Part shown: positions 5,104 to 9,777 of the stretch, in pieces
Layout: the number at the start of each line of letters is the position of its first letter
How positions within the stretch are numbered: position 1 is the first letter of the stretch
Origin: JAVBOW01 sp031551595
GTDB taxonomy: Bacteria; Bacteroidota; Bacteroidia; Bacteroidales; Rikenellaceae
Direction of reading: 5' to 3'
DNA length: 9,777 bases
NCBI GenBank assembly: GCA_031551595.1
Contig: JAVBNK010000170.1
Location: 1-9,777, forward strand
Notes under the pieces: model-generated
Databases searched by the model: none
What the model saw: the letters and a program-made list of their open reading frames with translations, nothing else
What the model was told of the DNA's origin: nothing
Translations under genes and position numbers: made by a program

Positions 5104-6384
5104 ATGAAAAGGGATACTACTGTTTTCGACCTGATCACCCAAGAGCGTGAACGCCAGACCAACGGCATCGAACTGATCGCTTCGGAAAACTTCGTTTCCG
5201 ACCAGGTGATGGAAGCCATGGGCTCCGTGCTGACGAACAAATACGCCGAAGGCTATCCCGGCGCACGCTATTACGGCGGCTGCCAGGTGGTCGATAAGGT
5301 CGAACAGCTGGCCATCGACCGCCTCTGCCAGGTCTACGGCGCGGTGTATGCCAACGTCCAGCCCCACTCGGGCGCACAGGCCAACATGGCCGTGTTCATG
5401 GCCGTCCTCAAGCCCGGCGACACCTTCATGGGCCTCGACCTGGCCCACGGCGGACACCTCTCGCACGGCTCTCCGGTCAACGTGTCGGGTATCCTCTATA
5501 AAGCCGTAGGTTATAAAGTTACGGAAGAAACCGGCCTGATCGACTACGATGAAATGGAGCGCATGGCCTTGGAGCACAAGCCTAAGCTGCTGATCGGCGG
5601 CGCGTCGGCCTACAGCCGCGAATGGGATTACGCCCGTATGCGCGGGATCGCCGACAAGGTAGGCGCCATCTTCATGGTCGACATGGCCCACCCGGCCGGC
5701 CTGATCGCCGCAGGGTTGTTGGAAAACCCCGTGAAACACGCCCACGTCGTCACTTCAACCACCCACAAAACGATGCGCGGCCCGCGCGGCGGCGTGATCC
5801 TGATGGGCCGGGACTTCGACAACCCCTGGGGCCTGACCACGCCCAAAGGCGAGATCAAGAAAATGTCGGCCATCTTCAACTCGGCCGTATTCCCCGGCGT
5901 ACAGGGCGGCCCGCTCGAACACGTGATCGCCGCCAAAGCGGTCGCTTTCGGCGAAATGCTCGACCCGTCGTACAAAACCTACCAGGCCCAGGTGCAGAAA
6001 AACGCCAAAGCGATGGCCGAAGCTTTCGTGAAACGCGGCTATAAGCTCATCTCGGGAGGCACGGACAACCACCTGATGCTGATCGACCTGCGCACCAAAT
6101 TCCCCGAACTGACCGGCAAGAAAGCCGAGAATGTGCTCGTGGCGGCCGAGATCACCTGCAACAAGAACATGGTTCCGTTCGACAGCCGCTCGCCGTTCCA
6201 GACCTCGGGTATCCGCGTAGGTACTGCAGCGATCACCTCGCGCGGCCTGAAGGAAGACCAGATGGACGCCATCGTGGCCCTGATCGACCGCGTACTGGCC
6301 GATCCCGACAACCAGTCGGTGATCGAGGCTGTAGGCAAGGAGGTACACGCCATGATGTCGCAGCGCCCGCTGTTCGCCTGGTAG
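5104..6384 (+). CDS. glyA: Serine hydroxymethyltransferase
   Basis: A cytoplasmic PLP enzyme that converts serine and tetrahydrofolate to glycine and 5,10-methylene-THF, the main source of one-carbon units. From the ATG at 5104 it has 426 residues, normal for bacterial GlyA. Hallmarks are ELIASENF (23-30), YPGARYYGG (51-59), the PLP-lysine motif TSTTHKTMRGPRGG with Lys222, and VDMAHPAG (192-199) with the cofactor-contacting Asp193 and His196. FPGVQGGP (263-270) and the near-C-terminal SGIRVGTAA (368-376) with the substrate-carboxylate Arg371 are also present. An upstream in-frame ATG at 5065 would add 13 residues but lies before the -7 box at 5069-5076, so I reject it. No SD is present; the leader is A/T-rich, as is normal for the phylum. 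It is divergent from fabG and convergent with the transporter gene. Confidence 0.98.
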   Translation: MKRDTTVFDLITQERERQTNGIELIASENFVSDQVMEAMGSVLTNKYAEGYPGARYYGGCQVVDKVEQLAIDRLCQVYGAVYANVQPHSGAQANMAVFMAVLKPGDTFMGLDLAHGGHLSHGSPVNVSGILYKAVGYKVTEETGLIDYDEMERMALEHKPKLLIGGASAYSREWDYARMRGIADKVGAIFMVDMAHPAGLIAAGLLENPVKHAHVVTSTTHKTMRGPRGGVILMGRDFDNPWGLTTPKGEIKKMSAIFNSAVFPGVQGGPLEHVIAAKAVAFGEMLDPSYKTYQAQVQKNAKAMAEAFVKRGYKLISGGTDNHLMLIDLRTKFPELTGKKAENVLVAAEITCNKNMVPFDSRSPFQTSGIRVGTAAITSRGLKEDQMDAIVALIDRVLADPDNQSVIEAVGKEVHAMMSQRPLFAW

Positions 6385-6399
6385 CCAGACGCAATGGAT

Positions 6400-6439
6400 A
6401 AAAGAAGAGGGGCATCAACCGATGCTCCTTTTCTTTTTT
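6400..6439. terminator. Bidirectional intrinsic terminator between glyA and the EamA gene
   Basis: Positions 6400-6416 pair with 6421-6437 over 17 bp (two G-U pairs) around the loop AACC. The inner 8 bp are GC-rich, and the outer 9 bp are A-rich on the left and T-rich on the right, so each strand has a U-rich 3' side. The plus-strand tract (CTTTTTT) is better than the minus-strand one. It begins 16 nt after the glyA stop. The stop codon of the minus-strand transporter gene (TGA at 6417-6415) lies in the stem-loop itself. Confidence 0.88.
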
Positions 6440-7332
6440 ACGCGGCCGAAACCGGCAAATATGGATTGCCCCGAAACGACAAGGATGACGGCGACCAGGA
6501 TCAGCAACGCCCCGACCGCGATCCGCGGGGTGATCCGTTCATGGAAAACGAATATCCCGATCGCCAGGGCGGTCACCGGTTCCAATGCGCCGAGAATGGC
6601 GGCGTAGGTCGGGCCGATATTCTTAATGGATATGTTGATGAAGAGCAGCGAAACGATCGTGGGCACCAATGCGATCCCCAGGACATTCATCCATCCGGTC
6701 ACGGTCGGGGGCACGGCCTGCAACCCGGTCATAAACCGCGTGGTGACCACGAACACCGAAGCACCGAACAATAAAGCCCAGAAAGTCATCACGCCGGAAG
6801 GCATCGCCCGCACCGGGGAGTGGTCCACCGCGACGATATACACCGCATAGCACAACGACGACAACGCCACCAGCCCCAGCCCGGTCATGCTCAGGGCAGC
6901 TTCCCCGTCGCCCTTATACAGCAGCGCGATCCCGGCCAACGCCAATGCGATGCACCCATAGGTCAGCCACGAGGCTTTTTCCCGGAAGAACACAGCCATG
7001 ATCACCGCCACCAGCACCGGGTAGATGAAAAGGATGGTGGATGCGATCCCGGCATCCATATAGAGGAAACTCCGGTAAAGCGTGAGCGACGAAAAAGCGA
7101 ACAGCACGCCGAAACCCATCAGGGGAAGTATCTCCGTACGCCGGATCCTCAAAGACTCCCCGCGGACAAGGAGGATGACCCCGAGAATGGCCGTACCGAT
7201 CCCGTAACGGTAGAACAGCACGGAATCCGGCGTCAACCCCTCGGCATAAAGCGGAAGGGAGAAGAACGGGTTCATGCCGTACGCCACCGCGGCGACGATA
7301 CCGGCCAATACGCCTGTGAACCTGGGGTTCAT
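6415..7332 (-). CDS. EamA-family (DMT superfamily) inner-membrane transporter
   Basis: A 305-residue polytopic membrane protein, probably a small-metabolite exporter or permease; the substrate cannot be told. About ten hydrophobic segments are visible (roughly 5-27, 37-56, 68-88, 95-115, 121-139, 149-169, 179-198, 212-233, 240-262 and 270-290). They form two EamA repeats (about 5-139 and 151-287). Repeat motifs include TILFIYPVLVAVIMAVFFREK (start 99) and ILGALEPVTALAIGIFVFHE (246-265); the conserved Glu/Pro before TM9 and the acidic residue after it are family features. The basic tail RVKKKRS fits a cytoplasmic C-terminus. The ATG at 7332 places TM1 correctly. I see no clear promoter, although the upstream 60 bp is AT-rich. 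It converges on glyA with only 30 bp between stops and shares its terminator. The family call is secure. Confidence 0.92.
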   Translation of the reverse strand: MNPRFTGVLAGIVAAVAYGMNPFFSLPLYAEGLTPDSVLFYRYGIGTAILGVILLVRGESLRIRRTEILPLMGFGVLFAFSSLTLYRSFLYMDAGIASTILFIYPVLVAVIMAVFFREKASWLTYGCIALALAGIALLYKGDGEAALSMTGLGLVALSSLCYAVYIVAVDHSPVRAMPSGVMTFWALLFGASVFVVTTRFMTGLQAVPPTVTGWMNVLGIALVPTIVSLLFINISIKNIGPTYAAILGALEPVTALAIGIFVFHERITPRIAVGALLILVAVILVVSGQSIFAGFGRVKKKRSIG

Positions 7333-7645
7333 AAATCAACGGAAATCCGGATAAGAAATTCCTTATTATTAACTTTAATCGTTAGCGCAAAACATTCATT
7401 AACAGCCATAATGAAGCCGTTTCAGGATTGCTGCCCGCCTCGTCCATACCTTCCCCTTGGGCCGGTGAATTTCCCCGCCACCCACACGGCGAAGTCAGTT
7501 GGCAGGCGGCGGCCTTACCGGCTGTTTACCCGATGGATGAGGAATTTCTTCAACGAAATCCGCTGTATCCCAAACACAGGACCAGCCGGGCGCTATGGCC
7601 TACCCGGCTGGTCCTGAAGGATCCTATCCTTTCCCGAAGAAACCG
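7333..7645. other. Gene-less intergenic region between the transporter gene and yidC
   Basis: Both flanking genes are on the minus strand. About 70 AT-rich bases next to the transporter start (7333-7410) presumably hold its promoter, but I cannot pick a convincing -7/-33 pair. Positions 7411-7577 are GC-rich and unexplained. A plus-strand frame of 68 codons at 7411-7617 (beginning MKPFQDCC) is rich in Pro and Arg, matches no family I recognise, and runs into the yidC terminator hairpin, so I do not call it. The hairpin at 7578-7615 is the only clear element. Confidence 0.6.
7578..7615 (-). terminator. Long hairpin downstream of yidC, probable terminator
   Basis: AGGACCAGCCGGG (7578-7590) and its exact complement (7603-7615) form a perfect 13-bp stem with a 12-nt loop, beginning 30 nt after the yidC stop. 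The minus-strand sequence after the stem is GTGTTTGGG, a poor T-tract. It may be a weak or factor-assisted terminator, or a 3'-end stabiliser. Confidence 0.55.
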
Positions 7646-9529
7646 TTATTTCCGTTTTTTCGCGTTGGCGGCAGTCTGGCGCTGTTGCTCCTTGAGCATT
7701 TGCTCATATTTCTCGGTCCACTTACTCTTCTTACGGGGCTTCTTGGCGTTGGCCTTCATCTGGGCGTGGAGTTTCTTATCGTCGATGAAGTAACGGAACG
7801 CCCAGGTCTGGCCCAGGGTGATAAAGTTCGAGAGCATGTAATAATAGGACAGGCCGCTCGAATAGTTGTTGAACCAGAAGAGCATCATGACGGGCATCAG
7901 GTAGAGGGTCATGAATTTCATACCGGCCATCTGCGGACCTGCGGTCATCTGCGCGGAGCTGATGCGCGAAACGAAGTACATCGACACGGCCATCAGCAGG
8001 GCGAACAGGCTGACGTGGTCGCCGTAGAACGGAATCGAGAAACCCGGAGGAAAGTTGAAGATGCTGTCGTAGCTCGACAGGTCGTCGGCCCACAGGAACG
8101 CCTGCCCGCGCAGCTCGATCGCCGACGGGAAGAAGCGGAACATCGCGATCAGGATCGGGAACTGGATCAGCAGCGGGATACAGCCCCCCATCGGGTTGAC
8201 CCCGGCACGCTTGTAGAGTTCCATCGTGGCCTGCTGTTTCTTGGCCATGTCCGCCTGGTTGGGGAATTTGGCGTTGATCTCGTCGATCTCGGGTTTGAGC
8301 AGGCGCATACGCGCGGTCGAAAGGTAGGACTTGTAGGTCAGCGGCGAGATGATGATCTTGATGAAGATCGTCAGCAACAGGATGATCAGTCCGAAGCTGG
8401 AGATATACTTGCTAAGGAAGTCGAACACCGGGATGACGATCCAGCGATTGACCCAGCCGAAGATGCCCCACCCCAGCGGCACCAACTTCTGGAAGCCCTC
8501 GCCGTAGGTCCTGAGCTGCGAGTATTTGTTGGGGCCGAAGTAGTATGAGAAGCCGTAGCTGGTCTTCTGCGCATCGAACGGCACGGTCAGTTTGGCCGTG
8601 TAGTGTTTCACGCGTCCGCTGCCCGCCTTATAGGTATCGTACCTGAGGTCGGCGCCTGTGAAGTTGTCTTCGGCCAGCAGGATCGACGAGAAGAATTGCT
8701 GCTTGAAGGCCACCCAACGCACTTTCGTGCTGACGGTTTCCTGCTTCTCGCCCTTCGACAGGCCGAGTTTCTCCATGTCGTCCGTGCCGGGGTACATATA
8801 CGTAAGGTCCGAGTAGTTGTTCTCGTTCTCGAAGCCTTTTTCATTCTGGTTGCCGGAGTTCTCCCACTCGATCCCCAAGTCGCCCTGGTTCGAAAGCAAA
8901 CCCGCCATACCGACGAAATTGATCTGGAATCCGACCGTGTAGTCGTCCGGCGTAAGCGTGTAGAGGTACTCCACATAAGAGGCCGAATCGACGTGCAGGC
9001 GCATCGCCAGCGTGTTGTCGCCCGTGCGCTCGGCGCGGAAGTAGTATTGCGAGGTGTTGACCTGCGAATCGCCGTAGGGGTTTTTAATGAAAAAACGGGT
9101 ATCGAAACGCGCGTACTCCGCATCGAACAGCCTCACCTGGCCGCCGTCATAACTCTTATAGGCCTCCTCTTTCAACTCGACCGCGGCCACACGGCCCCCG
9201 AAATTCGAGAAGGTGACCTTGATCCGGTCGTTTTCGAGGGTGGTGAACTCTTCGGCACCGGTTTTGGCGGCCACGAGCGACGAGCCCAGGTGGCCCGCCA
9301 TGATCGAGTCGGCCGTCGCCGCCGCACGCTGCACCGCCGCCGTATCCACCACAGCCCGGGCCGTTTTGAACGCAGTGTCGGCTTCGGTCCCGGGGTGCTG
9401 GGCGCGGTAGACCGAGTCCGCCGCCTGCTTTTGGCGCTGGGCGTCTTTCTGCTTGCTGCCCGAATACCACGTCCAACCTAAAAATATGGCCCCTACCAGC
9501 AGCAGGCCTGCAATTGTATTCTTATCCAT
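7646..9529 (-). CDS. yidC: Membrane protein insertase YidC (Oxa1 family)
   Basis: An inner-membrane insertase/chaperone that works alone or with Sec. From the ATG at 9529 it has 627 residues. TM1 is at about 6-22 (IAGLLLVGAIFLGWTWY), followed by a polar linker and a large periplasmic beta domain (about 95-345). The conserved core membrane region runs from about 352 to 583. Core motifs are SPLTYKSYLSTARMRLLKPEI (start 395), the cytoplasmic hairpin to LYKRAGVNPMGGCIPLLIQFPI (start 438) and WFNNYSSGLSYYYMLSNF (552-569). Lys391 stands where E. coli and Gram-positive homologues have the groove arginine. The basic tail (about 585-627) is ribosome-facing in relatives. An in-frame ATG at 9556 has AGGAG upstream but adds an unfamiliar MSPPAPFFT prefix inside a hairpin; Bacteroidetes YidC normally starts MDKNT, so 9529 is preferred. 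It lies 56 bp after pyrG. Confidence 0.96.
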   Translation of the reverse strand: MDKNTIAGLLLVGAIFLGWTWYSGSKQKDAQRQKQAADSVYRAQHPGTEADTAFKTARAVVDTAAVQRAAATADSIMAGHLGSSLVAAKTGAEEFTTLENDRIKVTFSNFGGRVAAVELKEEAYKSYDGGQVRLFDAEYARFDTRFFIKNPYGDSQVNTSQYYFRAERTGDNTLAMRLHVDSASYVEYLYTLTPDDYTVGFQINFVGMAGLLSNQGDLGIEWENSGNQNEKGFENENNYSDLTYMYPGTDDMEKLGLSKGEKQETVSTKVRWVAFKQQFFSSILLAEDNFTGADLRYDTYKAGSGRVKHYTAKLTVPFDAQKTSYGFSYYFGPNKYSQLRTYGEGFQKLVPLGWGIFGWVNRWIVIPVFDFLSKYISSFGLIILLLTIFIKIIISPLTYKSYLSTARMRLLKPEIDEINAKFPNQADMAKKQQATMELYKRAGVNPMGGCIPLLIQFPILIAMFRFFPSAIELRGQAFLWADDLSSYDSIFNFPPGFSIPFYGDHVSLFALLMAVSMYFVSRISSAQMTAGPQMAGMKFMTLYLMPVMMLFWFNNYSSGLSYYYMLSNFITLGQTWAFRYFIDDKKLHAQMKANAKKPRKKSKWTEKYEQMLKEQQRQTAANAKKRK

Positions 9530-9532
9530 CGT

Positions 9533-9570
9533 AAAAAAGGGAGCAGGAGGGCTCATCGCGGCGCTCCTGC
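9533..9570 (-). terminator. Hairpin plus T-tract between pyrG and yidC, possible terminator or attenuator
   Basis: On the minus strand GCAGGAG (9570-9564) and CTCCTGC (9549-9543) form a perfect 7-bp stem with a 14-nt loop. TCCC and six T residues (9538-9533) follow, ending 4 nt before the yidC start codon. It may end pyrG transcripts or modulate read-through into yidC. The left arm contains the only Shine-Dalgarno-like AGGAG near yidC, so folding would also hide it. The stem is short and the loop large, hence moderate confidence. Confidence 0.45.
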
Positions 9571-9585
9571 AAGGTTAATGATTAA

Positions 9586-9777
9586 TTACTTCTTCGTTTT
9601 CCGGCCTGCGCAGTGTTCCATCGCCGCGCGGACGAACGCCACGAACAGCGGATGGGGATCGATCACCGTACTGCGGTATTCCGGGTGGTACTGCACGCCC
9701 ACGAACCACGGGTGCGACGGGATCTCCACAGCCTCCACCAGGTTCGAGTCGGGGTTCACGCCCACGGGACGCATCCC
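9586..9777 (-). CDS. pyrG: CTP synthase, C-terminal end (runs off the right edge)
   Basis: The last 63 codons of the glutamine-dependent enzyme that aminates UTP to CTP. The fragment is the end of the class I glutamine amidotransferase domain. VGVNPDSNLVEAVEIP leads to HPWFVGVQYHPEY, whose His and Glu are the second and third residues of the Cys-His-Glu triad (E. coli His515 and Glu517). It then ends with PHPLFVAFVRAAMEH and a short basic tail. The nucleophilic cysteine and synthetase domain lie beyond the window; the frame is open through the edge. The TAA stop is 56 bp before yidC on the same strand, an arrangement common in Bacteroidota. Confidence 0.95.
   Translation of the reverse strand, partial: GMRPVGVNPDSNLVEAVEIPSHPWFVGVQYHPEYRSTVIDPHPLFVAFVRAAMEHCAGRKTKK

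Noticed and set aside
6820..7617. 265-codon plus-strand open frame, including the 68-codon ORF at 7411-7617
   Set aside because: The first two thirds are antisense to the EamA transporter gene; the remainder is Pro/Arg-rich with no motif and ends inside the hairpin downstream of yidC.
8603..9481. 292-codon plus-strand open frame opposite yidC
   Set aside because: Antisense shadow of the YidC periplasmic domain, rich in Val/Arg/Gly as expected for such shadows.

Overview
The window looks like a core-genome stretch of a high-GC Bacteroidota bacterium, most likely a Rikenellaceae/Alistipes-type gut organism; the genus is an inference from GC-rich coding sequence and protein flavour, not a match. 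Three things support the phylum. Several genes are preceded by a Bacteroidetes-type promoter (-7 TAnnTTTG, often with a -33 TTTG about 20 bp upstream). Starts generally lack a Shine-Dalgarno sequence. The window also carries an LruC/DUF4842-type lipoprotein and a pyrG-yidC gene pair.

Layout, left to right. (1) The N-terminal half of a class I iron-sulfur fumarase runs leftward off the edge (1-861, minus). It is divergent from a surface-type lipoprotein with an LruC/DUF4842-like domain (1057-2112, plus), which ends at a strong intrinsic terminator. (2) A class II fructose-bisphosphate aldolase (2249-3241, plus) follows. (3) A gene-poor stretch of about 440 bp (3242-3678) holds at least seven short inverted repeats and may contain the eroded 3' end of an IS200/IS605-type tnpB. 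(4) A small two-TM protein with a BamE/SmpA-like tail (3679-4152, minus) and fabG (4232-4978, minus) each have their own promoter signal, and an intrinsic terminator separates them. (5) fabG and glyA (5104-6384, plus) are divergent from a compact 125-bp intergenic region. (6) glyA converges on an EamA-family transporter gene (6415-7332, minus) across one bidirectional hairpin terminator that contains the transporter's stop codon. (7) A 313-bp gene-less stretch follows. (8) yidC (7646-9529, minus) lies downstream of the end of pyrG (9586-9777, minus).

Functionally these are mostly housekeeping genes: TCA cycle/fumarate metabolism, glycolysis/gluconeogenesis, fatty-acid elongation, serine-glycine and one-carbon metabolism, CTP synthesis and inner-membrane protein insertion. 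The uncharacterised parts are the LruC-type lipoprotein, the BamE-like membrane protein and the transporter. I see no CRISPR array, rRNA, tRNA, intact mobile element, toxin-antitoxin pair or defence system. The best places to look for something unexplained are the hairpin-rich stretch at 3242-3678, the gene-less stretch at 7333-7645, and the lipoprotein.
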